A DNA stretch of 64,000 bases, from positions 1-64,000 of the forward strand of contig NW_024883481.1 in NCBI RefSeq assembly GCF_019059575.1, written 5' to 3'. Of this stretch, positions 13,701-24,932 are shown one piece after another. Position numbers and translations under genes: made by a program. A model generated the notes under the pieces. The model ran no database searches and had not been told where the DNA came from. It saw only the letters and a program-made list of their open reading frames with translations. How positions within the stretch are numbered: position 1 is the stretch's first letter; each line of letters opens with the position of its first letter. This stretch comes from Amphibalanus amphitrite. Its lineage: Eukaryota > Arthropoda > Thecostraca > Balanomorpha > Balanidae.

Positions 13701-14435
13701 ACTCTGTCAGTCTCGCCTCGAATTCGGTCCAGTCTGCCTTCGTTAAGTTCCACCTGGGTGGCCGACAGCCAACTGAGCCATGCTCCCGGAGGTCCAGCCA
13801 GATCGGAAAATGGTCGCTGCCCATTGGGTGCGCAGCAACGCGCCACGTGAAAAGAGGAGCGAGCTGCGGACTGCTAAGACTGAGATCTAGAACTGATGTC
13901 TGGCCAGAAGGTAGAGTAAATGAGTTGGAGCACCGGAGTTAAGGACGCATAAGTCCTCATCGCCAATAAAAGATGCTAAAAGTCGACCACGGGTGCAAAC
14001 TGTCTGACATCCCCATGCAGAGTGGTGAGAGTTAAAATCGCCTAGAATCAAAACTGGCTGAGGTAGCTCTGCCAGTAACATACGAAGATCCTGCACAGGG
14101 AGAGACTCCCCTGGTGGGCAGTACAGTGAACAACAGGTTAGCTCCCGGTGACCGAGAGCCACCCGAACAGCGACCGCTTGAAGTGGGGATCTGACCGGGA
14201 TTGGTCTCGTCGAAATTCTATGGCTGACAGCCACGAGAACACCACCGTGAGCAACTGAGTCGGTATCCAGGTCCTTCCTGAAAATGGAATACCCTTTGAA
14301 ATGTAGGTGATGCTCTGGTTTCAGCTTCGTCTCCTGTAGACAGACCAGGAGAGGACAGTCGCGACGGATCACCGTCTGTAAATCAACAAGGCTACTGCGG
14401 AGTCCTCTACAGTTCCACTGTAAGAAACTCTGCAT
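10716..14435 (-). pseudogene. LINE ORF2: endonuclease–reverse transcriptase–RNase H, frameshifted
   Basis: ORF2 begins at 14435 with an exonuclease-endonuclease-phosphatase domain (WNCRG, LQETK, GDFNSHH). A one-base shift near 13920 moves the frame, and the domain finishes with GSDHFPI at about 13820. A second shift near 13090, just before the fingers of the reverse transcriptase, separates 13824–12802 from the 795-codon frame 13103–10716. The RT catalytic YVDD is encoded at 12443–12432. RNase H follows, with YTDGSK at 11546–11529 and a WIPSHVGIAGNERAD segment. The C-terminus has a CARCGD…RHVFLECP zinc-type motif common in this group. In life it would nick target DNA and copy its own RNA into the nick; here it is broken. 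Confidence 0.92.
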
Positions 14436-14540
14436 GGAGAAGACAGTAAAAGAGGCGCAGAAGCGCTTTAAAAGCCCGTCCAGACGTAAAACAGCCCAAG
14501 AAGACGATAAAACTGTTTAAAAGATTGAGTAGAAAGACGA

Positions 14541-15535
14541 CTAGAAAATCACCTCCCCAGAGGATTCGTATTGAATCCTCGCGTGGCTAGTTCTCTGTCG
14601 GCCGTCGGCAGACTGGGACCGAGGTCCCACAGGGCCTGAAACGGTTCGGTTGCCAAACCGCACCCGGCCAGGGCCCTGCTCTGGCGGCGACGGGGGACCA
14701 CGCTTGGCCGAACGCCTGCGTTCGGCCAGCACCGAGCCTGGGGGGCTGGGTGCAGGATCCGGCACGCTGAGGGTTCCGGATGCCGCCCCAAGGGACGGCG
14801 GAGGGGGCCGCCTCGGGAGAGGCGGGGGAGGGGGAGGGGGCATGGCCGGAGAGCCGGCCGGGGCGTTCACCATTGGGGACGGCCTCCCCTCCTTGGCCTT
14901 CTCGGCCAGTCTGGCACGTTTGGCGTCCCTCGCCCGTCGCTCCTCCTCCCCCGCTTCAGGGTTTCCAGCACTGCTGGGCTGATCGCCCTGTCAGATCCCG
15001 GAGATGGTGGTACAGTGGCTGTTGGAGACTGGCGCCTCGACGGGCGGCGCCGTGGGTGAACAACGGTCCAGTCATCCTCAGATTCTGCCCGGCGACGTGC
15101 ATCAGCAGCAGGCGCTGCTGGCACAGAATCGGCTGCGGGAGCCGGCGGGGTGTCATCCTCAATGAGCCCCGAGAGGAGCTGGATCAGCTCTGCTACAGAA
15201 AGCTGGCGAAGATTGCCGGCCTTCCTGAGGGCACCACTCACTCCAGGTCCGAGGGCGACCCGGCTTGCAGCAGGTTGGGGTGGCCGAGCGGCCACATCTC
15301 GGTATGAAAGCGAAGGTGCGGGAGTGCGCTGTCGCACCCTGTCCCGCGCCTCGCGAAAGGAGACGTTCTCCTTCGTCATCAATGCGCGCACCTCAGCCTC
15401 AAACACAAACTTAGGGCATTTGCGGTGCCATGCCCGGTGCTGGCCACCGCAGTTGGCACATTTGACACTGTCCGATTGGCAAGCGTCAGAGCCATGCCCG
15501 CTTGTGCCACCATCTATATCATATCTATGCTGCAA
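14541..15535 (-). pseudogene. LINE ORF1 (Gag-like), 5'-truncated and frameshifted
   Basis: The remnant starts near 15535 inside the nucleic-acid-binding part of a LINE Gag-like protein. A zinc knuckle of the form C-x2-C-x3-H-x6-C (CANCGGQH…C) lies at about 15455–15405. It is followed by a proline- and arginine-rich tail. A frameshift near 14870 moves the reading frame to the final 110-codon piece ending at 14541. The N-terminal half is absent because the element is 5'-truncated. ORF1 proteins of this group package the element RNA. Confidence 0.8.
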
Positions 15536-15540
15536 CCCGC

Positions 15541-15765
15541 TTGTGAAAAATTGCTAGAGCCTTAACTCACCAATTCTTGAGACATTTATGTGAAGTTCAT
15601 TGGTCAACTCACTGGCTGCTTGCAAGGCAGACATAGCACATGTGTTTATTTGGTATAAATTGCTACTCACCAACTCTTGAGAATTGAGATATTCCACAAA
15701 GTCCGCAAAGTCGTGGCGCAAGCTACCATATGCACGGAATTGCACCTTTCTCACCAAACCAAAAA
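15541..15765. repeat. Non-coding, resumes block B homology
   Basis: Beyond the truncated LINE end, matching to block B resumes at about 15640 (partner 41510). No coding region is seen. Confidence 0.55.
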
Positions 15766-16092
15766 GGGTGGTGTTTCACTGTTGATAACAGCACGTTGCT
15801 ATTACACACATCAAATTGGGTTTCCATGGAGACGTCCACAAGCCCATTGCTCCAACACTACCATAAGTGTGACATCAGCTCGCAAAATGGAATAGCAGCA
15901 TGCTGCTACCACCGGTGAAACGCTACCAAGAAAACAGGGCCCTGTTTCACCGGTGATAGCAGCACGCCGATTTTACGACTTGTCAAATTGGGTTTCCATG
16001 GAGACATCAACAGGCCCATTGCTCCAACACTACCACAAGTGTGACGTCAGCTCGCAAAATGGAATAGCAGCATGCTGCTACCACCGGTGAAA
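15766..16092. mobile_element. Two tandem GTTTCAC/GTGAAAC MITE copies
   Basis: Two near-identical units lie head to tail, about 15766–15920 and 15937–16092. Each begins with a (C/G)TGTTTCAC end and finishes with ACCGGTGAAACGCTACC. Both share a TTTCCATGGAGAC string and a CCCATTGCTCCAACACTACC string. A degraded single copy occupies the matching place in block B (about 41648–41745), so the tandem state is specific to block A. Confidence 0.75.
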
Positions 16093-17827
16093 CGCTACCA
16101 AGAAAACAGATCTAACCAAACCTTAACTGCTACCTACAGCCTACTTTTTAGAAACTACAACCAACATATCACAAATGGCAGCTCGTGCCGTGTGCCCTAA
16201 TACCAAATGCCTTACAAAAAGTTACGAGCCTAGAGCCCTTTCCCAAATCTATGACAGAACAGGTGGACATGCCATGAGTACCTTAAATGATTTATCTCAG
16301 CATTTTACATCAACATTCTGCACACAATCCAGTGATCCTAGAAAACAAGAGCAGTCTCAAGAATGAGTAGGTAGGTACGGCCTTCCAGTTATTAAGTGGT
16401 TGGTTGCCAACATCACAATACTCGATCTGCACTGATGTATACGTCTAATGGCTATTGAAAACCACTGTCGAAATGTGTGCACGAACCCTCTTCTCATTTC
16501 TATTGAGTCATTTTACAGGAGTATCTGTCATTCAAAGCTATTTCACCAAAATCACATAGGCTAACCAACCACTCTTGCTGGAGGGCCGTACCTGGCCTTA
16601 AAATTTGAATTATATGGCAGCACCTGAAACACCCACTATGAAACTACCCTAAACGCTTTATCTCAGCATTTTACATCAGCATCCAGCATCATGTAGGCAG
16701 GAAAATGATTGTTTTCAGCTTCAAGCGGGTTATATATGCGTCGGAATTGCCGCATCATAAACTTCTAGCCATAAATAGCTTCAGCATGGGAGAAAAGCAA
16801 AAAACAACACTATCCATATTTTCCACAAACCAATACCATGAATTTTAGCAGTATACATACACTTCATAATGTCAAATTTCCACGTAATATCTATCCGAAT
16901 AAAATGTCAACCACCTACCTTCTAGCTCATGCCGAAACAGGCCGTTAGAAGTGGCGGGAACGCCGGGAACGATTACTTTACTGCGGGAACAAGTGTACTT
17001 TTAAATTATTCAAATTTTGGGCTGCAAACTGGAGCGACAGACCCTTATTTGTTTATATAAGTTCTTTAATTTTATCATATAATTAAAAAATGGCGCGAAA
17101 TAAAAAATACTTTACATATTTTCAATGAAACCTATGGTTGCAAATAATTATATTATTTTAGTCATTGATACAATTATGAGCTACAACTTGGCGCATATGT
17201 GTCAATAATGATTTATTTGAAGCTTTTTGTAAACACTTTTGAAGTGTGCATATTTTTATCCCCAAGAGAAATAACAAACAAGGTCTCTGCAATAATGAGA
17301 AAAGCAGACATGCCAATGCTCCGAAAAAAATCGACCGATTTTAATAATTTCAGCACAATTCGATAGCGGAGACCGAGGATCGTTGCCGTTTTTCGGTGAT
17401 AGATTACTCTGGGCGGACCAACAGGCAACAAGAGTGAGGACCAAATTGGTCCAGATTCCAGCACCCCCCCCCCCCGCTAAAAGCAGACGAGCCCATAGGG
17501 CTGTTCGGGTCCCTGCAGCATAGATCTGTGTACTGCGTGCGTCATACTTGGGTGACGTCAGCCGCCCGGCTCCACCCACCCTCCGCCGGCACGCCGGGGC
17601 CCAGCGCCGCTGCAGCCTGCAGCCTGTTCCAACCGTGGCGCTTACGGACTGGTAATTGTCGTTCAAATAACGGTTAAAATGCGTTCAAATATGGTCAATA
17701 CCAATGTGCCACTGAAAAGAGTGAAAATTAGTGGTAATGAGTAAAAGAGTGATGATAAAAGGGCGTGACTAACACATCTGGATCCACCGGGCCCAGTCTA
17801 GCTCTAGGTATAAATGTGGTAGTATAT
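16093..17827. repeat. Duplicated non-coding block, partner of 41745–43025
   Basis: Much of this stretch matches block B in the same orientation, especially 16720–17700. It contains a C-run at about 17463–17475 also present at 42787–42800. There are no supported genes; short open frames here are not conserved in their partner. The stretch 16380–16620 appears only in block A. Confidence 0.75.
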
Positions 17828-17831
17828 TTAA

Positions 17832-18685
17832 CCCTCGCATGTGTAGGGGGGTCGGATGGACCCTCCCTCGGTTTTTCGCGAATAACTCGCGTAAAAAGCG
17901 GCTGATCGCGACGAAACTTTCAGTACACTCGAAATGATCAATTCTACACCTACCCTGAAAATTTCATGACCCTGACCCAAATCACCTTTGACCTGTGACC
18001 TACTTTTCAAGACCAGGTTTGGCCGGAATCGCGATTCGGCGTATGTCGGCTCGCATTAGCACTTCGCATTAGCATCAATTTTTCTTTACGAATTTGACAT
18101 CGTACACCAATGTAAATAGCACTATCGTGTTCCTGAGCTCAAACTGCATCTAATAGACATGTTTTTTTGTTGAAAAATTTCAGCTTTGAAATTTGACCTG
18201 AAAGTGACCTGACCTCAACTATATGCAGATGAAAATGGCCTCAAATGACACAGGCGACACCGAATTCGAAATCTATGGCCCAAATGGACCATAAAACATG
18301 TGTCACGTGACCGACTTATGACATAGGATTTCCGTGACCTATGATGACCTGACCCTGACCTGAAAATCAAAATACGTTCCCTCAGGGTATCTGTTCACGA
18401 GTGTGTAAGCCAAAAATCAGCCTGATCTGACTTGTAAGACGGCAGCCAGAGCCCAGAAAGTGAACAAGCCAAATATCGACAACTTTTTACTTTGACCTGA
18501 CCTGTGACGTTATCGGTGACCTCGAGGTCAATGAAATTAGGTTTCGTTCGACAGTTTTTCCGGGGCTATCAGATGCCGTTTGAAATTTGACGATCGGCCC
18601 AGTAGTTTCGGAGTTAGGAGGGGTGCTATGAATAGCCCCCCCCCCCCGTGGGGCGTGTTATACACAGACCCCAGTGGGGCGCGGG
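17832..18685. mobile_element. piggyBac-type non-autonomous element flanked by TTAA
   Basis: The element is bounded by TTAA at 17828–17831 and 18686–18689, and its ends are CCCTCGC on the left and GCGCGGG on the right. TTAA target duplications with CCC…GGG ends are the hallmark of the piggyBac superfamily. It has no transposase. The interior carries many TGACCT/AGGTCA hexamers and a long C-run near 18637. Block B has only a 47-bp TTAA-bounded remnant at the same junction (43299–43345). Confidence 0.65.
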
Positions 18686-18958
18686 TTAAGTTTGTCGAGA
18701 GATGCGTAGGGGTGACAGACCCGAGTCTAATTTTTGCTTGAGATCCAGTGAGATCATAGATCCTCATTTACTTTTGTCAACTCAGAAATCCCAGCAACTC
18801 ACTCGTTGCAACTTGCAAGTCACAAACGTTCAGTTTTAGAGCTTCTATGTGATTGCACGTCATATCCACAATTTTGTGGCACTTGAAAACCCTGGTTTCA
18901 AATGTTGTGCATGGTGCGATCCACTCAGATCATAGATCAATGTTCTTGGTTTATCGTC

Positions 18959-19106
18959 CAGTAGCGGCGGAACACCTTCAATTAAGGGGGGCACTGCCGA
19001 CTTTTGGTCCCATTCTTTCCGTGCAACGCCCATAGGCCTAATGTTAAAATGCCAAAATCAAAGGGGGGCACGGTGCCCCGGTGCCCTCCCCGTTCCGCCG
19101 CCTATG
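18959..19106. mobile_element. hAT-type MITE with 8-bp target duplication
   Basis: The element is 148 bp long. It starts CAGTAGCGGCGGAAC and ends GTTCCGCCGCCTATG, imperfect inverted repeats with the CA(G)…TG termini typical of hAT. It is flanked by the direct repeat TTATCGTC (18951–18958 and 19107–19114). Block B has a single uninterrupted TTATCGTC at 43626–43633, which is the empty site. A diverged relative lies at about 38610–38690. Confidence 0.9.
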
Positions 19107-20273
19107 TTATCGTCAGATCCTATGAGGTCATAGATTCAGATTAAATTTTTCACGCTGAATCCGGTGGGACCATAGATCCTAACCTGCAGTTTCCTTCGAT
19201 GTCCACAAAGATCATAGATCCATCACTCGGATCCATGCACGTGTCTGTAGGAGGGTCCGTAAAAAAACGAAACGGGTACTTCTGTTCCCTTTTTATTTCC
19301 TTTGTTTACTCCCCTGTGTACCGACGGATCGGCCAAGTCTGGCACCAAGAACAGCTGAGGTGAAGCGCTACTCCAGCTGCACTGGGATGGCTGCGAGCTG
19401 TAGACGATGTTGCCGGCGGGCGTGGTCTGATGCAGTAGAGCTGAACTGGCGGCGATGCTGACTTCCCCCACCTGCCTACGGAGAACCGATCCGCATTGGT
19501 CGGAATCCCGCTCAGGAGTACAGCTCCTGCAGGGCGCAGCCCGGATGCTCAGCAGCTCATCAGAGTCGCACCTTTGCAGTGATGATGATTGCGATGGAAA
19601 GTGTTTGTGACTTGTGAGTGTTCAGGCATTTGCATTCAAATATACATGTTTTAATCATAAAGCGTTTATTCACAGAAAGGATTTCGTAGACTGATCGCAG
19701 TAGGTAATATTTGGACATTACTTTCCGAAATCGAAACCGAGACAGGGCACCATCCCCCGCGCCTCAGACACGTATGACCAATGACCATGCATCCGCGCAG
19801 CTCTGCGCCGACCGTTACTGGGGGTCGCCGGTAGACTGGGGAGGGAGCCGCCTCTGTTCAGGCACGCACATTGCAGGGGCGCAGCCAAAGATGGGGGGAA
19901 ACACTGGTCTTAAACCCCTCCCAAATCTAGCAGGCGCCCTCTGCGAAGACGATCATTTCCGGGCGCCGAAGGCGCCTTTCCCGTGTCCAACACTCTAGGC
20001 GCCCTCGACGGTAAGCCATTGCGGTACCTACACCACACGGCACTGGCGCTAAGGCTTACAATTTCATATCTTTAATGAGTGAAGACGCGAAATTGGCGCC
20101 TTTCCAACCCGAAATTGGCGCCCTACTGAGCCAAATTTCGCGCCCTCATCAATTCAAGCCCCCTCCGAATTTTTTCCTGGCTGCGCCCCTGGCGCATTGA
20201 TGCCCTCCTTCGAGCCGATCGGAGGAGGAGCCTCCAACGCCAGCTGTCTTCCGTTTGTCAGCCAAGAACCCTG

Positions 20274-20600
20274 GGCCCTGTTTCACCGCCCGACGCTGCG
20301 CGCGCTGCAGCGTGCTGGGAGCTGAGGCGTACCCCTGACGTCACTCGAATGACGTTGCGTGCGATCCGTTAGCTTATGATGAATCGCGTTTGGAACAGAG
20401 GTCCTAATGAACCAAGTACAAAGAGAACAGAGGTTTGAGTGCGAATGCTGCTAGCGTGCTGATGGTGCTGGCGCTTGGGTGCTAGCGTTTTGCGATGACG
20501 CCATAGCGTAGCGTCAGAGGGAAGTTTGTTGATATTGCCATGGAAACCCAACGCGCCGACGCGCGCAGCGCACTGCAGCGCTCCGCCGTGAAACAGGGCC
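20274..20600. mobile_element. MITE with GGCCCTGTTTCAC inverted ends
   Basis: Perfect 13-bp terminal inverted repeats (GGCCCTGTTTCAC … GTGAAACAGGGCC) are flanked by CTG on both sides, a 3-bp duplication. The matching place in block B (about 44766–44775) has one CTG and no insert. A 3-bp duplication suggests a PIF/Harbinger-like mobilising transposase, but this is tentative. The interior is GC-rich and has no coding capacity. Confidence 0.85.
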
Positions 20601-20851
20601 CTGGGCAGACCATTCCTTGGCTCGGATCAGGATGCGGTCAGCCCACTGCACCATCCTGATCGGCACAGCACCGGTCCTCTTTCAAGCTGCAGCAGCCGCC
20701 TTCTGCGGGCTGTGACAGCCAACCGAAACCGCTGTCTGAGGTAGTTTTTGGAGCTGATTTCGAATTTAACAACCATTTGAACATTTACGAAATAGTGCTG
20801 GTGCCTTCGTAACATGTTACGAAGCTGCAGTGACAGGTGACACCTATCCTA

Positions 20852-22509
20852 ATCGGACCATATTTGGCAAAGTTGTGGACATATTGCGTTTTGCGGCATA
20901 AATGGCGCATTGGACAAGGATGGTGCATTGCGGCAAACGCGGTGCATTGTTATTGTCGTTAGAGCATGCATCATAACGCCAAATCGCATCCTAATCGGAC
21001 CATGTTCGACAAAGTTATGGACACTTCTTGACTTGCGGCGTAAATGGCGCATTGTGACAAATGTGGCGCATTGCGGCAAACGCGGTGCAGTTGTCCTTGT
21101 TGCTTAATAATGTATCCATCCACCAAAATCTAGTCCAATCGGACGATTTTTGACAAAGTTATGTACATTTGAATATTTCACTATAAAATATCTCCGCAAC
21201 GGAGGTGCCCAGATTTGCACGTGTGCCACGTGACCACCGGTGGTGCAAGCAGGACTTGTCCCCTCACCGATTGTACCATTTCAGACTTCCTGACTGGTGC
21301 TGTTTTCGTGCTATAAGGCCACAAATCGGCAAAAACACCATAACCTGGGAGGTACTCGACTCAAACACGTGGCCACGTGGCACGTGCCGGACCTGTGACA
21401 GCTTCACCGTTCACGCCACGTAATGACCCATCGACGTGGCCATCAGCATGTAAAAGATGACCCCGGCCGGTGTCACCATCTCTGAACAGTGGACGGTTAA
21501 ACTCGAAAAATGGGAAAATTTAGGGAAATTTCACCTTTCTAATATATAATTTCCCCAAAATTTTAAATTTTTCATTTTACAAAAATTCCGAGATAGCAGT
21601 TTTTTAGCCCCCTTCATTCTGTGCTTATACCCGTTTTCAGATCGACCCTATCATAAAAACTGACGGCCTGACGGCTATTTCCCCCATTCCTTGCATTTCA
21701 CAATGCTAGTATATTTAAGCACCAAAATTGACCCCGTGCCACGGCACGTGCAATAGCACGTGCGCCACGTGACCGCTGGTGCAACAAGCTGGACTCGTCT
21801 CCTCACCGGCTGCACTGATTTGGTGTCGCTAGCTGAAGTCGTTTCTGAGCCATAGGACCCCCAGTTGGCCAATGTCGGATTTTGCACGAGGTTACCCCAT
21901 CAAACACGTTTGCACGTGGCACGTGCTTTTCAATCGCCCCATATCTGACCCATACCTTGTGGTAGCCGACACCCCGGGGCACAACATATTGGAACATTTT
22001 CAAAATCTAACGTGGAATTTCTTTGCAAAATCGATTTGAAAATTATTTTTCGAATTCGCCATAGACTCAGCATGGGTAACTGTCCTTAACGATTACCCAA
22101 AATTTTGTTAATTATATTTTAAATTATTACCATCATGAGGTGGGGTCCCGGCCCGAGATTCGACCCTAAAAATATAATTCATTTCTAACGTGGAGTTTTT
22201 GCGCAAATCGCATTTTAAAATTTTCCCCATGTTAACCCTATGGGAAAATGCACGTGCCGATTACCCCAAAACGGGTTAATTATATTTCAAGCGACCGATG
22301 CCAGCTGGTAGCTCCCCGATACGGGACCAAACGCTGAAAATGGCAAGAAAATCTATCGAGCCGTTTTCGCGGGGATCAAAATGACCAAAATCGCGGCAGA
22401 AACGCTAAACACCCCCCTAGAGAGGTAGCTCAGGTTGGGATTTTCAATAGAAAATCACAATTCTAAAGAATAGTGATTGTCTAATTGAAAAGTCCCAACC
22501 TTCGGATAC
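20852..22509. repeat. 1.6-kb hairpin-ended repeat unit, copy 1
   Basis: This unit recurs at 23330–24932 and 45476–47138. It opens with three degenerate ~130-bp tandem subrepeats (AATCGGACCAT…GACAAAGTTATG…GCGGCAAACGCGGTGCA). It then has eleven CACGTG palindromes between 21219 and 22260, and closes with a strong hairpin at 22433–22500 followed by TTCGGATA. No coding region is supported. I take it as a non-autonomous element or as the terminal part of the large duplicated element. Confidence 0.85.
22433..22500. other. Terminal hairpin of repeat unit, copy 1
   Basis: The outer arms GGTTGGGATTTTCAAT and ATTGAAAAGTCCCAACC pair with one bulge, and an inner stem continues towards an AAAG loop. Homology between the repeat copies stops 8–9 bases after it. 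Confidence 0.85.
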
Positions 22510-22553
22510 TTCGGATAGGCCCGGGCAGCGCTTGTCGAACAGCACTGCGGATC

Positions 22554-23275
22554 CGAAGGTTGGGACTTTAATTGTGAAAAACCGCCCGCCCGCCGCAAAA
22601 CGCGCAAAACCGCAAAACGCGCAAAACGGACGCCAAAACGCCAACGCAAATGCCGCAAAAAAAAAATCGCCCGCGAAAACCGCAAAAAAACTCAAAAAAA
22701 CGCAGCAAAAAATCAAAAACCGCCCGCATCGCACGCACGCCAAACGCCAAAAAACGCCCGTCCGCCGCAAAACGCGAAAACCGCAAAAAAACGCAAACCC
22801 CGCCGCCGCAAAAAAAAACCGCATCGCCCGCCGCCAACCGCGAAACGCCGCAAAAAACGACCGCCCGCCGCAAACCGCAACACCGCAAATAACGGCCGGC
22901 CGCCGGCGACCGCAAAACGCTGCAGAAAGCCGCCCGCCGCAAACCGCAAAACGCCGCAAAAGAAACGGCCAACCGCCACACACCGCCGCAAAAACGGCCG
23001 CCCGCCGCCAAACGCAAACACCGCAAAAACACCCGCATCGCCCGCCCGCCCGCCGCCAAACACAAAAACCGCAAAAAACGCAAACACCGCCGCAAAAAAA
23101 ACGCCCGCAACGCCCGCCGCCAACCGCAAAACGCCGCAAAAAACGGCCGCCCGCCGCCAAAACGCAAACACCGCAAAAAAAAAACGCAAAAACGGCCGCC
23201 CACCGCCTAACACCGGAAAAACGCAAACACACCGCCACAAAAAAACGACCGCCGTCCGTTAAACGCAAACACTGA
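22554..23275. repeat. T-poor CCGCAAAA-type minisatellite, preceded by an inverted element terminus
   Basis: The tract begins GGATCCGAAGGTTGGGACTTT, an inverted copy of the hairpin-unit terminus. About 690 bases then consist of permutations of CCGCAAAA, CGCCCGCCGCC and CAAACGC with very little T on the plus strand. Because stop codons need T on one strand and A on the other, several frames on both strands stay open for 170–270 codons. These are compositional artefacts, not genes. Confidence 0.85.
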
Positions 23276-23329
23276 CGCCATTGACCTCTATTGACCTCTA
23301 TTAGGTATTATAGAGGTCAATGACTGACG

Positions 23330-24932
23330 CATTAAGACAAATATGGCGCTCTGCGGCAAATGTGGTGCATTCATATCTGCCGTTTAAGCAGCCATCCCTT
23401 AATTACAGCGCATCCTAATCGTCCAATGTTCGACAAAGATACGCACATTCTGCGATTTGCGGCAAAAATGGCGCTTTGAGACAAACGTGGCGCACTGAGT
23501 CAAACGTGGCGCATTTGTTCCTGTCGCTTAACATTTCATCCACCCACCAAATTCTAGCCTAATCGACTTAAACTGACAATGTTATGCACATTTGAATATT
23601 TCACTGTAAGATATCTCCGCAAAGGAGGTGCCCAAATTTGCACGTGTGCCATGTGACCGCCGGTGGTGTAAGCAGGACTTGTCCCCTCACTGATTGCACC
23701 ATTTCAGTGTTCCTGGCTTGTGCTGTTTTCGTGCTATAAGGCCACAAATCGGCAAACACACGATAATCTGGGAGGTACGCGACTCAAACACGTGGCCACG
23801 TGGCACGTGCCGGACCTCTGATAGCTTCACCGCTCACGCCACGTGATGACCCATCGACGTGGCCATCAGCATGTAAAAGATGACCCCGGCCGGTGTCACC
23901 GTCCTCTGAACAGTGGACGGCTAAACTCGAAAAACGGGAAAATTTAGGGAAATTTCACCTTTCGAATATATAATTTCCCCAGAATTTTGAATTTTTCATT
24001 TTACAAAAAATCCGAGATAGCAGTTTTTTAGCCCCCTTCATTCTGTGCCTATACCCGTTTTCAGATCGACCCTATCATAAAACCTGACGGCCTGACGGCT
24101 ATTTCCCCCATTCCTTGCATTTCACAATGCTAGTATATTTAAGCACCAAAATTGACCCCGTGCCACGGCACGTGCAATAGCACGTGGCCACGTGACCACT
24201 AGTGCGACAAGCTGGACTCATCTGCTCACCGGCTGCACTGATTTGGTGTCGCTAGGTGGAGTGGTTTCCACGCCATAGGACCCCCAGTTGGCCAATGTCG
24301 CATTTACCACGAGGTTACCCCATCAAACACGTTTGCACGTGGCACGTGCTTTTCAATCGCCCCATATCTGACCCATACCACGTGGTAGCCGACACCCCGG
24401 GACACAACATATTCGAACATTTTCAAAATCTAACGTGGAAATTTTTGGCAAAATCGATTTGAAAATAATTTTTCGAAAATGCCATAGGCTCAACATGGGG
24501 TAACTGTCGGCGTCGATTACCCGAAATTTTGTCATTTATATTTTAAATAATTACCCCCAGAAGGTGAGGTGCCAGCCAAAGAACTGACCCTAAAAATGTG
24601 GACAAATATTACTGAACAGATTTTGCGCAAATCGCATTTTCAATTTTTCCCCATGTTAACCCTATGGGAAAATGCACGTGCCGATTACCCCAAAACGGGT
24701 TAATTATATTTCAAGCAACCGGTACCAGCCGGTAGCTCCCCCATAGGGGACCAAACGCTGAAAATGGCAAGAAAATCTAACGAGCCGTTTTCGAGGGTAT
24801 CAAGATGTCCTAAATCGCGGCAGAAACGCTAAACACCCCCCTAGAGAGGTAGCTCAGGTTGGGATTTTCAATAGAAAATCACAATTCTAAAGAATAGTGA
24901 TTGTCTAATTGAAAAGTCCCAACCTTCGGATA
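23330..24932. repeat. 1.6-kb hairpin-ended repeat unit, copy 2
   Basis: Collinear with 20852–22509, including the CACGTG-rich core and the final hairpin at 24857–24924 followed by TTCGGATA. It lacks the Helitron-like gene and upstream parts, so only the terminal 1.6 kb is present here. Confidence 0.85.

Larger units (their letters stand above)
10640..15540 (-). mobile_element. 5'-truncated non-LTR retrotransposon (I/Jockey-like group, with RNase H)
   Basis: The element is on the minus strand: ORF1 remnant (15535–14541), then ORF2 with APE-type endonuclease, reverse transcriptase and RNase H (14435–10716). The presence of an RNase H domain favours the I-like group over plain Jockey. The 5' end is cut off inside ORF1 near 15540. 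The 3' end appears to carry a short (TCA)n tail near 10641–10652 when read on the minus strand. Block B has no equivalent between its matching flanks (about 41000 and 41510), so the insertion postdates the duplication or was lost from B. At least three frameshifts make it inactive. Confidence 0.9.
18686..20851. repeat. Duplicated non-coding block, partner of 43346–45030
   Basis: The sequence matches block B apart from two clean insertions, annotated separately. It contains five spaced copies of a (A)GATCATAGATC-like motif between 18750 and 19220. No coding region is supported. Confidence 0.8.

Noticed and set aside
22444..23275. Long overlapping open frames on both strands (up to 274 codons)
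   Set aside because: They result from the near absence of T on the plus strand in a simple CCGCAAAA-type repeat; the proteins are low-complexity and overlap in several frames.
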